Below, piece by piece: positions 1 through 10,849 of a stretch of 64,000 nt of DNA. Numbering within the stretch: position 1 is the first letter of the stretch; the number at the start of each line of letters is the position of its first letter. The notes under the pieces were generated by a model. It saw only the letters and a list, made by a program, of their open reading frames with translations, did no database searches and was not told where the DNA came from. Source of the stretch: Escallonia rubra (Eukaryota; Streptophyta; Magnoliopsida; Escalloniales; Escalloniaceae); contig JAVXUO010000922.1 in assembly GCA_033065855.1 (NCBI GenBank), positions 434,001 through 498,000 of the forward strand. The letters are read 5' to 3'. The translations under genes were made by a program, and so were the position numbers.

Positions 1-421
1 ACCAAACTGGTTTGTTATACAAGTTACTTTGGATATCCCCTATTAGGACTTTTTCAAAAGTTTTCCACAAATTATCTGTTAAACAACAAATTACCGGTGT
101 ATCTCTGCCATCTATGAATAATGGACAAAGACTAACTTATATCATACCAATATGGACATAGTGATATCCTTCTCTAAGGTATTGTTTTGCCTTATCTGTC
201 TTGAAGAGAGGAATGTTTAGTATTCTTTCTTCAGTTTGACCTACCGAGGTTTGTCCTTTAGAGATCTCCACATTCATCCTACTCCTGAACCTAAATATGG
301 AGTTTTTGTATATTTCTCCAACCTTGATTTTAGGCATCTCACAATGGTTTATAGTAGAATTGGGAGTGTCTTCCTCAATTGATTCACTATGACTAATTAT
401 GTTATTAGGTAAGGGACTCAT
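1..421 (-). pseudogene. Caulimovirid movement-protein-like fragment
   Basis: The minus-strand frame opens at the Met at 421 and stops at 137, but after that single stop the same frame stays coding-like to the window edge. The region around the stop (His-Ile-Gly block, then a hydrophobic stretch, a charged turn and an Ile-Gln-Ser-Asn segment) has the layout of the 30K-type movement protein core of Caulimoviridae, which lines plasmodesmatal tubules. The N-terminal part is Ser/Glu/Pro-rich, as expected for a linker after the coat protein. Only the N-terminal half is in the window. Confidence 0.7.
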
Positions 422-479
422 CTCTTCTTCATGGTCCTAGGTTTCTAACATCATGAAGATCGTGCCTACGTCTCTTTAA

Positions 480-2760
480 GTTTTGTTTAAACTTTCTTCA
501 TCATCTGATATCGTTTCATCATCATATTCATAGTCGTTTTCTGAAACAAGCCCTTTTCTGCTTCGTCTTCAGAATCTAATTTGTATCCCCATGTTGGCTT
601 GTATCTTTCTTTAGCGAATAAGAAAGATCTTATATTTTGTTTTCTTTTCTTAATTGGACATTTATTTGCATAATATCCTTTTTTGCCATATAATTAGCAG
701 CAATTGCACACTCTTGGTGATTATCCTTTTAGAGATGAAGACTTTTTATACGGAATATTAGATTTCTTTCTAATATATCTTTTCCATGGTTTTTGTTTTT
801 CACATCCATAGTTGTCTATCATGTTTTCGACTTTAGAACAACAGTCGTAACTCATATGAGCATTTTTTATATCTTTTATTGTCTGTCCTTCAGTACAATA
901 TTTCTTTAGAACTTCTTCTGCAGCTGCTATTAGGGGTGAGCACCAACTCGTTTCAATCGATCCGAACCGCTCAAATCGAACCAATCCAACATGAACCGTC
1001 CAAAGATCTTAACGGTTTGGTTTCACATTTTTCAAACTGACCTTGGTTCGTTTGGTCCACGCTTCACATTTTTTAAACCGATTCTAAATTGAACTGAACC
1101 GAGCTATGACATGTTAATATATTTTTAATAATGTTCCATTAATAATTACACATACAGGATACTTAGCAAATCCAAATAAATAAATTTTGAAAGTTAAAAG
1201 AAACGAAAATATTGACAACACTTATAACACAAATTTCTTTTTGACCAATATCTTGTTTATATTTACTCATTCTTTCTCATTCATCAACAGGAACTTATAT
1301 ATCGAATGAAACAAGTTATATGCAATTTTAAAAAATATAACTTCAATTAGTAGTGTGCAAAGAAACAACGTCTTTAAGTGGGCGCAAATCGATCCAAACT
1401 GATCAAGCCGATCCGTTTAAACTGACCAAACTGAACTGTCCAAACCGATGATGTTTGGTTTGGTTCGGATTACAATATTTCAAATCGAGGAATAATGGTT
1501 CGGTTTGCGGTTTGACCCCCAAACCGAACTGCGCTCACCCCTAGCTGCTATCCTTTCTCTTTAGGAATCACAAAGCATTTTGTCATTTAGAAGTTTAGCA
1601 AATTCTTTTTCTGCTAACTCGTCCCATGGTTTAGAAAGTTTGGCAATAAATTTCTTTTGCCAACAGAGGTTGTCTCTGGGTTTTAACTTGTAAAAATATT
1701 TTTTAAATTCACAAGTGTAATTTTTAAAAATAGAACATATCACATATTTGTAGTTTTGTCAAATTTGTGAAAGCACTTTTTTCTTGAATACCTATATTAT
1801 TTATAGATATTTCGTAGAACTCTCGTTTAAGGTTACCTGCATAAAATATTATTCATTCTTCAGAAATAATAAGCTTACTCTAGGCTTCAATTATCATTTC
1901 ATTATCTGCTATACTATTCCAGAACCTAGCTGCATTCCCTCGCAGGGTTGCTCGAATAAAATGTTTTCTAGCATGCCTTTCTATTAAATGACCACCTATT
2001 ATGGCAATTCTTAAGGCATGTGCTTAATTATCGATTGGTTCTTCAGTATTTGAAATAAATCGATATCAAGATGTATCCCGTATTGATTTACGGGCTCATT
2101 TCTTCCATTCTTGGGGATAAATTATTCTTCTTTTAAAATTTTCCTTATATGGGCATTATTAAATTTAAAATTCCTTTCTAAATTTAATTCTGGAATCCAC
2201 GCTCCTACATAGTTTGGATTGATTTCTCTACTCCATAAATTCATATCATCAAACATCTTATTTACTTCTTATATGGCTCTTTTTTCTTGTTTATATTGTT
2301 GTTCTTTTAGAACAGCTGGATCTATTTCATCCATCATTAATTTTTTCAATGATTTTTCTTTTTCTACTTTGTCTGAGTAGCCGTTTATTAATTTTTCTAT
2401 TTCTTCAACACCCATTCCCTTTTCAGAATCTTTAGTGTCTTTTGAGCCACTCAAGGAGGGTTTTTTTTTTCGCTTTCCCTACCACTGTATGCTATAACCT
2501 CTTCAAATACATATGAAATTTCATTGCTATAGTATTTATTGGTAGTTCATAACTTCTAAAGTTTGATAAGAAGTTATCTGAGTTTAGGACGTATTTTTCA
2601 CTTCCTAACCCTTTATCTGAATTGTGTAATTCAGTTAATATCTGAGATGTTATCTTATTTAGAGTTCTACATATATTTAAAGTTTCATGAGATACATCCA
2701 TTATTTGGTTTAATAATCCGGTTATCTCAGTTTTTCCAACTCCATGGTGTAAGTGTATAA
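480..2760 (-). pseudogene. Caulimovirid coat-protein-like region, broken
   Basis: Open pieces on the minus strand (2701-2492, 2454-2269, 1743-1561, 984-721, then about 720-535) follow one another in the order expected for a coat protein. There is an N-terminal part with a lysine/glutamate-rich helix, then a core containing a Cys-Glu-Phe-x-x-Tyr-x-Tyr type block near 1700. A zinc knuckle follows near 710-665 (Cys-x-Cys-Cys, a stop, Gly, then Cys-Pro about ten residues on), and a strongly acidic Asp/Glu tail lies near 600-490. Several stops and frame changes separate the pieces and a hAT MITE sits between 931 and 1543. Assignment rests on motif order, not on a database match. Confidence 0.7.
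931..1543. mobile_element. hAT-type MITE (613 bp) in the viral relic
   Basis: The element starts TAGGGGTGAGC at 931 and ends with the exact reverse complement at 1533-1543. It is flanked by the 8-bp direct repeat gctgctat at 923-930 and 1544-1551, the target duplication length of hAT transposons. Subterminal regions are rich in AACCGAACC/GGTTTGG motifs in both orientations. No coding capacity is visible, so it is non-autonomous. Its insertion splits the coat-protein-like region, so it postdates the viral integration. Confidence 0.9.
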
Positions 2761-2828
2761 TTTCATGTCATATGATTTAATAAACAACGAATTTCCATGA
2801 GTTTTTTTATTGAATCTTGCCTTTGATT

Positions 2829-2848
2829 AGGCTCTGATACTAGTTTTG
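2829..2848 (-). other. tRNA-iMet-type primer-binding-site-like sequence
   Basis: The minus strand reads TAGTATCAGAGCC, one mismatch from TGGTATCAGAGCC, the complement of the plant initiator tRNA-Met 3' end that primes caulimovirid (and many LTR element) reverse transcription. It lies about 90 bases upstream, in the viral sense, of the first coding-like stretch, where such a site is expected. Surrounding sequence is also coding-like, so chance similarity is possible. Confidence 0.45.
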
Positions 2849-2930
2849 TATGGTCAAATTCTTCTTCGGTCAGGAAAAACATGGTATAATCTTGAGAGGG
2901 GTCAATTTTAGTCTTTTGAGAAGTATGATG

Positions 2931-3010
2931 TGTTTTAAGTGAACTGCTTACAAGTTGAGAGATTAAGAGGTGTTTTAAGTGAACTGCTTATAAGTTGAGA
3001 GACTAAAAAT
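2931..3010. repeat. 40-bp tandem duplication
   Basis: Two adjacent 40-bp units (2931-2970 and 2971-3010) begin tgttttaagtgaactgctta and differ at only a few positions. They lie at the right edge of the viral relic. Confidence 0.85.
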
Positions 3011-3059
3011 GAAATTAACAAGACAATTGGGAACTTAACTTAAGTTGCCAGCACTAGCA

Positions 3060-3080
3060 ACGGACACACACACACACACA
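3060..3080. repeat. (CA)n microsatellite
   Basis: Short run of CA dinucleotides, between the viral relic and the CACTA transposase fragment. Confidence 0.8.
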
Positions 3081-3089
3081 TATCCACGG

Positions 3090-4115
3090 TGGCAAATTAT
3101 ATTCCCTAGCTAGCCTTACATTGCGAGGGTCTTTAGCAAATTTGAGATTTCGGTGGTAAAAAGTTTTCCAAGCTAACTAGGCAATCTGTTGGATGTTGCA
3201 TGCAACCATCTTTGGTGCGACATTCATGATGCCACCTTATAAAAAAAGTTGTTTTGTTATTACATGAACAGTCGTTATAACCTAGGTTTCAGTGGAAAAT
3301 AACACAAAACTTTTGCTGCTACTTTTTTACCATTTCTGGATGAACTTGAGCCCTCCTCTGACACATCCTCATTTGTTGTCTACCTAGATGCATGACATAT
3401 GTCGCATTCCATCTTTGTTGTATTCTCCTTCCAATACAACATACAATCATTTAGGCATGCATCAATTTTTTCATAACTAAGGCCTAGGTCCTTTATCACC
3501 TTCTTTACTTCGTAAAAGAACTTTGGTAGAGATACACCATCTGGGAATGCTTCATTTCTAACTCAAGAAGATATGTATATGCCTTGGGTGTTCATTTTAC
3601 CAAAAGATTTGGTATGAAGCAACCGAACTAGGAAAGAACGTCTAGAGAAATTTTTGCAATCCTTATATAGCATTTCTTGAGAATCTATAGTAATTTATAA
3701 AACTTCTCTGCCTCTGCATTAGGCCCCTCCATTTCAACATCAATTGCACCTTCTCTAACTTCATCACTGGACATATAAAATATGTCATGTAAAAGTCTTT
3801 GCACATCATCAATCTCATATAATACAACATGTGCACGAGACAAGGGTGGGACAGATGACTTAACTTCGCCATGAGCAAGCCATTTAGTGTAACCCTTTAT
3901 AAGCTCATTATAGAGTAGATTCTGACGTGTATATATCCGCGACACCCAAATGGAATTTCCACACATATCACAGGGGCAAATAATCTCCCATCAACACTTG
4001 CATTAGCAAAAGCAAAATCAAAAAACTCTTCCACTCCTTTAATTTATGAACTGTCGGTCCTACGTTGGTTCATCTCACTCTTATCCATTTGTCTACCTTA
4101 ACCAAATAAAGAATC
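3090..4115 (-). pseudogene. CACTA (En/Spm) TNP2-type transposase N-terminal fragment
   Basis: On the minus strand the sequence runs from a transposase-associated domain (about 4110-3830: a Gly-Val-Glu-Glu-Phe helix, a Cys-Asp-Met-Cys metal-binding pair, Trp-Leu-x-His-Gly-Glu at its end) through an acidic linker. Next come the TNP2 blocks Leu-Pro-Lys-x-Phe-Tyr-Glu, Asp-Leu-Gly-Leu-Ser-Tyr-Glu-Lys, an Asn-Asp-Cys-Met-Leu-Tyr-Trp block (about 3490-3400), Tyr-Phe-Pro-Leu-Lys (near 3290) and a Lys-Asp-Pro-Arg-Asn-Val block near 3130. TNP2-type proteins bind the ends of CACTA elements and catalyse transposition. At least four frameshifts or stops are present and the catalytic DDE part is absent, so it is a dead fragment. 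No CACTA termini were found nearby. Confidence 0.88.
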
Positions 4116-5797
4116 TATATAAGTCTTTCGGTTTAGTTTCTCAATCAGAAGTCTATCCTAATTAAAAATAAATCAGTATGTTCGCATTCAAGAACATATG
4201 ACAAAAAAAGACTGAAAAAGCGCATTCAAGAACATGTTGTTAGGAATAAAGGTTTTGCTAGCATGAAATCTAATAAAATTGTAGTACTAATCAATTATAG
4301 GTGAAAACATGTATTACCTTCAAAATGGAATCAGACCTGCTTTATACGCTGACAAACGGCATTAGGAATACCAAATGTAAGAAGTCAAGTCCATTCATTT
4401 ATATTGAATTACCTATGTGCACCTCAATATTTATTAAAATTTAGAGATCCACCTAAAAAAACAAAAGAAATACCATTAGAAATGAAAGAAAGAAACTTGC
4501 AACATTAAACTGTTGCATTCCGGTCTGCCACTTTACATTCACAATCATCACTCAATATATAGCTTCTCACAAAATATAAGATACGAAAAGTCAATACTCC
4601 CAATCAAAATCTAGAGCCCCCTGGTGATAACCTTTTGCAGAGGCCCATGAGAAAAAATGCTAGTTTTCTGGACAAGTGAAAAATATTAGCAGTGTGTTTT
4701 GATGGTATAGGATGCAGTCCAATAGTGAGTAAATGGTGCTATATTTTTTTTCTGAAAAGTAATAGAGCATTTTAAACGAGGTAAATATTGTATTCATGGA
4801 AAGTGTAGAGAAAAATGAGAAACAATCAAGTAACAAATCAACCAAGCGCTTTAAACAGTCTGGGCCTGGATGTATTGGACCAATGTCAAGCCATTTGCGG
4901 TACCATGAGCCAGAAGGACATCGTTGACAGAGTCCCCACATTTCCAGTTGTTTATCTTTTGAATAGGCTACCACGATTTAAGTGTCAACTACCAATTGTG
5001 ACCTTATGTGACTAGATTTGAAATAGGCTTTTCTCAGAAAACGATTTCACAATAATTAAGTTGGCAGACGCACAAGTCGCACAGCTGTTGACCCATTGAT
5101 GAGTAGTACCTTTATAAATGCAAGAGAGCAACTGCTGTTGAACTGGTCTTTCACTGAAAAGGCTGAGTTTGTCCAAAACAATTATGTAAGAGGAAATCAA
5201 TATCGGCAACGTTGGACCGCCACAGAAGGCCATGGTTCGAGCATTTAGAAAGAATTGAGGTTCTAGATATTCAAGAAGTGCACTCTGCTGTTGACAGTTG
5301 AGACACCAAATGCAGTGGTGGCAAAACATAGTCCATACTCCTTCATCAGGGCATAATTAGCGGAATGTTTTCGAACTTAAAGCAAAGACGGCCAAAAATA
5401 TCAAGATTATAGGTATCCCGTATCCAAAAGAAACTTAACACTCATGCAAGCTGGCCAAAGGCAAATCATCAAGTTGAAACCTCTTATGGTTTTTTCCCTG
5501 TACAATTTGTCGCTAAAAAGTGTAATAACAACAAATATTCATCTATAAAAATGAAATATTGCGTTAAGGTCCAACCCAATATGAGAAAGTATTTGAGGGA
5601 GCATTGCTATTGTTGGCACTTCAATTGAAGGGTAGTTATACGGACTACAGTGCTAATAAAGAGAAGAAGAATGCCAATAGGCCACCCTGAGGAATATGTA
5701 TACTAGTGATTCTACATTACTGCACAATTTGTTTTCCTTCTAAATACCTAAACTTGGTTCTCCAAACACGAGGCAGGAGACTCCATATATGTAGCTT
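4116..5797. other. No recognised gene; downstream flank of membrane-protein gene
   Basis: AT-rich sequence with several open frames of about 100 codons on the minus strand (5329-5012 and 4974-4660), Cys/Ser-rich and without a motif I recognise. It lies 3' of the gene at 5798-6163 and could include an old gene relic or untranslated sequence. I see no convincing exon structure. Confidence 0.4.
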
Positions 5798-6163
5798 TTA
5801 GTGCTTTTCACCGTCGTTTCTCCTGGTGACCCGAATGTAGCAGTAAACAGCGGCGAAAATGGCAGTCACAAGACCACCAATGATGACACCCCCGCCAGCC
5901 ACTGACTTATCACCTGAGTGATGCTTCATGAGCTTTCTGCTCACTGGACCTTCAGCGGCGCCTGTGGAAGTTCCGTACTCTTTTTCATCACCACGACCAC
6001 CTTCTTCCGATGATGACACGGGCGGATCTGCGAGTCCATGCGACTGAACCTCGGCCCGAGCAGTCAGATTTGGTGGGTGTGTATCTAAACCTTCAGATCT
6101 GCCAGCCATCGCCTGGATCAACACCATTACAAGTACCAACCAAGCCACTGCGAACCGACCCAT
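5798..6163 (-). CDS. Small type I single-pass membrane protein, unknown function
   Basis: A 121-residue protein with a typical eukaryotic secretory layout. It has a hydrophobic N-terminal signal peptide (about residues 3-20, ending Ala-Met-Ala-Gly), then a short hydrophilic ectodomain rich in Ser/Glu/Gly (about 24-85). A conserved-looking His-His-Ser-Gly-Asp-Lys-Ser-Val juxtamembrane stretch comes next, then a Gly-Gly-Gly-Val-Ile-Ile-Gly-Gly transmembrane helix (about 89-111) and a short basic cytosolic tail. The frame is uninterrupted, GC content is higher than the flanks, and a TATA box lies about 50 bases upstream, so it looks like a live single-exon gene. I recall similar small plant proteins annotated only as transmembrane protein, but no function can be assigned from sequence. 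The start is the first Met before the signal peptide. Confidence 0.8.
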   Translation of the reverse strand: MGRFAVAWLVLVMVLIQAMAGRSEGLDTHPPNLTARAEVQSHGLADPPVSSSEEGGRGDEKEYGTSTGAAEGPVSRKLMKHHSGDKSVAGGGVIIGGLVTAIFAAVYCYIRVTRRNDGEKH

Positions 6164-6214
6164 CAGATATCAGATAGTGTACTTGAGGTGAAGCTAATAG
6201 AAACTGCAATATGT

Positions 6215-6225
6215 CTTTATATATA
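6215..6225 (-). promoter_or_regulatory. TATA box of the membrane-protein gene
   Basis: TATATATAAAG on the minus strand, 52-62 bases upstream of the start codon at 6163. This puts the transcription start about 20-30 bases before the ATG. Confidence 0.65.
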
Positions 6226-6229
6226 GGAG

Positions 6230-7785
6230 AATAGTATATTTCTGAATCTTTGTTTACACGTATGGAAGATCTGGTCTGGCATATGAGCTGTTGTTACATG
6301 CACTGACTCGCAACTATATATGGAGGGAGGGGGGAAGGGGTTATGGTGAGATTTCTTTCGTGTGGTTTGAAGGTTGGGAGAAGGGTCGGGGTTCACCTGG
6401 TTTTGTGGGTCACACTTACTGCACAGTGGTATAACAGCGAGGCGGTGTTAGTAAAAAAAAAAAGGGTAGTCATACTCGTACGAACAAATTGAGAAAAGAG
6501 CGTTTGTTAATGGTGGTGCAGGTGAAGTGGGGATACGTTTACAGGTGTTTCAGACTGGGAAAAGGTGTTGGGGTTCACAAGATGACAAGGGAAAACAAAG
6601 AGGCGTAGGCCCGCATTTAGTCTTGCTTTGGACGGCTTCCTTCACCTCCCCCCATGTGAATGGTTACCAAACTGTATATCTATGGACCTCATATTAACGC
6701 CGTACATTCTTAGTTACCATTAAAGTATTAAGTATTATCAACTAATTATGGTTAATAATTACCAGCAAATGAGCAAAGATATGTGGGTGCACTAAAACTT
6801 GTCGAAAATTTCTGGTTTCGTGATAGTAAATTTTGAGCTTTTGATAGTATATTCTTGCTCATTTGGTAGCAAAAATTGCTAAGACTGTAGTGTTTTATGG
6901 TAAGAGTATTTTATTTTACTACTATGAATGAGTCTATCTAACAAGTTGAATTTAGGACAGCAATCATAATTTGAGTACCATATGCTCCGAGGGTTCAATT
7001 TTTTAACTCGAATTACAGTATACCCTTTCTTCCCCCTAAGATTTAGCTAACCGATTGGAACAAAATAAGAAGTATGGGGGCATTGCATTAGCATTATGGA
7101 TCCATATGGTTGCTAGTGTTGAAGTGTGGGTTTACTAGGTAACTAAGTGATGGCAAAAAAGAAACAAGAGACTTCAGAAAACTTCTTAACACAAAATTAT
7201 TTTTGTTTCATTTCTGGTCTTCCCTATCGGGAAAGAGATAACTCACTCTGCATTTTAAACTAATTTCTTTGGGATTGCGATTTCAAATGAAATATTGTTT
7301 CAAAGGTTCGCTTTCGTACTTTGTTACTCAAAATTCTCAACCTTTAATCTACCCACCATGTTGACTATATTGACACAAGATCTGAGCAGTTAAGCTATTA
7401 GAATTGGCTCAACTACATGTGTGGCTTTCGCTACTCCCCCATGCACGCCCTGAAGAGACCATCCGTCCACTGATCAACGATGTGGATTATGCTCTATATG
7501 TTATCACTATGCCTGGTCTATCACAGAGCCTCCGAGACATATGCTAGTAAACATTTAGATAAACTCAAGCGCATGACCTAGGAAAAGCAGTGTACAATGT
7601 TTATATTTATGCATCCACTAAAGCAATTTATTATACTGGTAAAAGGTTCGAGATGAGCTGGGAAACCGAACAACATAGTCTTTCATTCAAGCCAGTGGGA
7701 GAAGAATCTCCATCATGCATGGAAAAAGGAGCTTCCCAGCGTTCGGCCAGCCCCTTGTTCCAATAAACAATCTCTTAGTGATAAG
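6230..7785. other. Intergenic, nothing recognised
   Basis: Upstream flank of the membrane-protein gene. It contains a short A-run near 6453-6464 and otherwise plain AT-rich sequence with no gene, RNA or complete repeat structure that I can support. Confidence 0.5.
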
Positions 7786-7789
7786 CTAA

Positions 7790-8660
7790 GGTACTGTTCG
7801 ACGACCTTGTAGTTTCTAACTTTGATTTTTAAAAATTAAAAAATCAAAACTAGTTGTGATTCTTCTTGTGGAAAAAAATGGTCGATGTTTTACATTACTA
7901 GTTTTTTCTTTTCGAAGAAAACACTTTTTTGTACTTTTCTATTTCTACATTAGATCAGCCCTTTACAGAAAGAAGCCTCCATTACCAATATCACCAGCCC
8001 CCAAAACTATCACCACCCATCACGACCAATGGCCAATCCAATGGAATTACATGAACTCACAAACCAAATCTGTATCAATTGCTGATCTGATGAAAATTAA
8101 GTTACAAATCTAGATCAACGGTGTCGACGAAATCGTGTATTAACTAGAATGTTGATCGGTGCTTTTGGGTAGTGGTGATGCTGGGTGGTTGTGCATGGTG
8201 GTTAAGATGGTGGTGGTGTGTGGTGTTTTAGGCAACGGTAGCAATTGTGGTGGTGGTTGTGATAGTATGTATGGTGGTCACGATGGGCATTTCTACGGAG
8301 TGTTGGTATGGTGTGCTGGTGAAGAGATTGTACATGTGATGAAATGGATGTGATAATAGTTGGTGGTGGCCATGTGAAAATAGTTGACACAGGCTTTGGG
8401 TGTTGCATGGTGATGGCAGGGTGGTTGCGGTCGATAGAAGCTACATGTGTTGCAGTGCAATGATGGCTGATGAAGGACCCAAATGGAGACGGAAAAATAT
8501 CGATTGATTTCACTTCTACTAAAGGTTGAAATGGGAATCTTAAAACGAAAACCAAAACTAATGATTCAAAACTCTAAATTAGAGTTATAAAAAACAAGTC
8601 CACTTTTGACAACTAGTTTAAAAACTGGGGACAAAAACGTAAACTCTTTACGCAACGTCA
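7790..8660. repeat. GGT-rich non-coding element
   Basis: AT-rich shoulders (from ggtactgttcgac near 7790, and a phase of aaaactagtt / aactagttt near 7850 and 8612) enclose about 400 bp of GGT/GTG-rich sequence (8160-8460). The left end matches the start of the element at 47391 (ggtactgtttga), and the same layout recurs at 24534, 34766 and 47391. Open frames here are compositional. Probably a non-autonomous transposon family, exact termini uncertain. Confidence 0.4.
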
Positions 8661-8664
8661 ATTT

Positions 8665-9490
8665 TTTCTCCAATTCATAAAATTGAACAAAAATCTAAAT
8701 ACAAGAAGTTCTGTTAACAGCAGTGCTCGTTTGTCGTATAATAGAAAAATAGTCACCTTTGCATGGATTGAAGTTGGTCGGGCTAGTCAAATTAAAATCT
8801 GTGATCAGGTGCATGGTTGGCTAGTGATCAGGTGCATGGTTGGCTGCACAGGGACCAGAGCTTATATACCTGATGCGATCTGTTTACCTACCATTGATTG
8901 ATCGTAACAATTAATGGTGGTTGGCTGGGATGGAGAATCGTGATCTCAAGAGCAGCTACGGGTTCCATCAGGTTGTCTACGACTTTGTGTATGCAAATAG
9001 TAGTACAAAAATAGTGCAAAATATACGTAACTTTTATGCAAATTTAGCTGGTAAAGCTGGGAAAATATGCATCACCTCCAGTTTCCATTAAAAACGGAAT
9101 ATTGGGTTATGAGGTAATAGGCCTTGCTTGTTCAAACTACCTAATATGCCCATTTTGCTGTGATGATGAACGGTGATAGTTGGCATTACAGCCAGAAGAC
9201 AGCAGGTGCATAGTTGTCCATTCGTCTTGCAAATTTTTGATAGGTATGCTTTCCTTTTAAAACTTGGTTCAATTGTTTAGAGGTCCCATGTATATTATTC
9301 CGAGTGTCACTGTCTTTGGGTCTTGACGTATCTTATGCTTGGTTTCAATTTAGTTGCCGACTCAACAAATCACTTGCTTTCAATTCGAGCAATGAGTGTT
9401 AGCTAGTTCACTTGCCTGGATTTTTTACAAGGGATGACTTCAGGGGAAATAGTTACGTCCTCAAAGAAATGGCAGGGGTTTTCCCTCTCG
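8665..9490. other. Intergenic, nothing recognised
   Basis: Contains a 23-bp imperfect tandem repeat (gtgatcaggtgcatggttgg, twice, near 8808-8853). No gene or complete element is seen. Confidence 0.5.
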
Positions 9491-9499
9491 GGGAGACTT

Positions 9500-10008
9500 T
9501 AGAGAGTCAAGTATCCACTAGCCAGACTGATTGAACTCAACATGTCCTAAAAATTTAAGCCGATAGGACTTGGTTCCATCGAGGTATAAATGTCCAATTT
9601 ATTTGGTTCCAACTAAGTATAATGTCGTATTATTTTTCGACATTTGTTCGATGTGAAACTAAGTAACTCCAGATGTCCACCTCAACCCCCTCAGGCGTGA
9701 GTCCGCCCACCATCAAGTTTCCCCTCGCGTCCTGCTCTATAAGAATCATTATGCTTCCAAGAGTCACCGACACGAGCTGAGTGCAAGACCCACGTCGCCA
9801 TCATGGGCTCTGATACCATGTGGATGAGAAAACAAGGAGTCAAGTGTTCACCACCAAGAAGGTCTACATATATTGGCTGATCCCGTCCAACTCAACCTAA
9901 AAGTTTAAGCTAATGAGACTTAGTTTCCTCTAAATTAATATGCCAACTTAATTTCACACTTTACTCGATGCATGTGATTCTAAATCACCCCACACATGCA
10001 CCGCAACA
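9500..10008 (-). mobile_element. TRIM-like mini LTR retrotransposon
   Basis: Two related, diverged direct repeats (about 9500-9695 and 9819-10008) share blocks such as a (c/t)taaa(a/g)(a/g)tttaagc core and act(t/a)agtttc segments. They flank a short non-coding middle. On the minus strand the unit at 9819-10008 is followed at once by TGGTATCAGAGCCC (9805-9818), a perfect initiator tRNA-Met primer site, as expected just after a 5' LTR. No coding sequence, total about 0.5 kb, which fits the TRIM class. LTR edges are approximate. Confidence 0.6.
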
Positions 10009-10009
10009 C

Positions 10010-10849
10010 TCATTGTGTAACTCGGAGGAAGATTCCGACGTGCAGTCTTCATATTATGCTCTCCACTAAGAGGTAGACCGTTATCACATAATCAAAACAC
10101 CTTAAAATTTGTTGAAGCAATTCACTAAGGCACCTACATGATATAAGCTTCACAAGTTTATTTTTTTCTTCTGTTGTTGCAAGAAAGGTTATTGCATTCA
10201 AACCGACTCCTTATAATATACTTATCCAAAAAAGTTTGCACAATACAAAAACGAAAATACTTGCAGAACAAAGATTTTGCTGACCACAGGAACTAAAACT
10301 AAAGCTTATCTTATCGCAAGCATATATTTTTTTAGGTTATGGGACCTAATTTTCATGGAACGTCCCTTCCCCATTCCCCCCAAACCCCACCTCTAATGAA
10401 GTAAGAGAAATGGATCAAAGACTATGTATCACAGCCATATTCTATCTTCGCAATGTCACTTCGCTTGATCGAGTTGCACGATTGCAATGATTAGATCTTG
10501 TTTGCATGGACATTATTTGTTAAGCGGGTGCCATCGAAGCTGGGATAGGTACGTACCAAACCAATGCATTGAACATGATATCAATGATATTGCTTGACTG
10601 ATGAAGAACGATCAGGCCGGAGGATCGGATGACATTAATTTGCAGGAGTTATTGAAGAGTTGTTATTGTTCAAGACAGACCACAAGTGCCCATTAATGTT
10701 AGCTGTTACAGTCAACCTTCTGGACGATCCTAATGGTTCACAGCCAAGCAGCTTAAATGACTCTCATGCTGATGCACCCACCACCATTTTAAGTGGAAAA
10801 AATAATGGTACTTCCAAGCAAAAGGTGTTGAGCAAACATGGTCCTTAAT
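10010..10849. other. Left flank of the tandem duplication, nothing recognised
   Basis: Single-copy sequence in this window. An open frame of 62 codons at 10660-10848 has no recognisable motif and ends at the duplication edge. It may be a relic but cannot be supported as a gene. Confidence 0.4.

Larger units (their letters stand above)
1..2910 (-). mobile_element. Endogenous caulimovirid (pararetrovirus) relic
   Basis: Read on the minus strand, the segment shows in order a PBS-like site, a coat-protein-like region, a cysteine-rich zinc knuckle, an acidic tail and the start of a movement-protein-like domain that runs off the left edge. Coat protein ahead of movement protein in one reading direction is, as I recall, the arrangement of Cavemovirus and Solendovirus; Petuvirus, Florendovirus and badnaviruses have movement protein first. 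The frames carry many stops and shifts and a transposon interrupts the coat region, so this is a dead integrated copy. The protease/RT part would lie left of the window. The right boundary near 2910 is uncertain. Confidence 0.8.
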
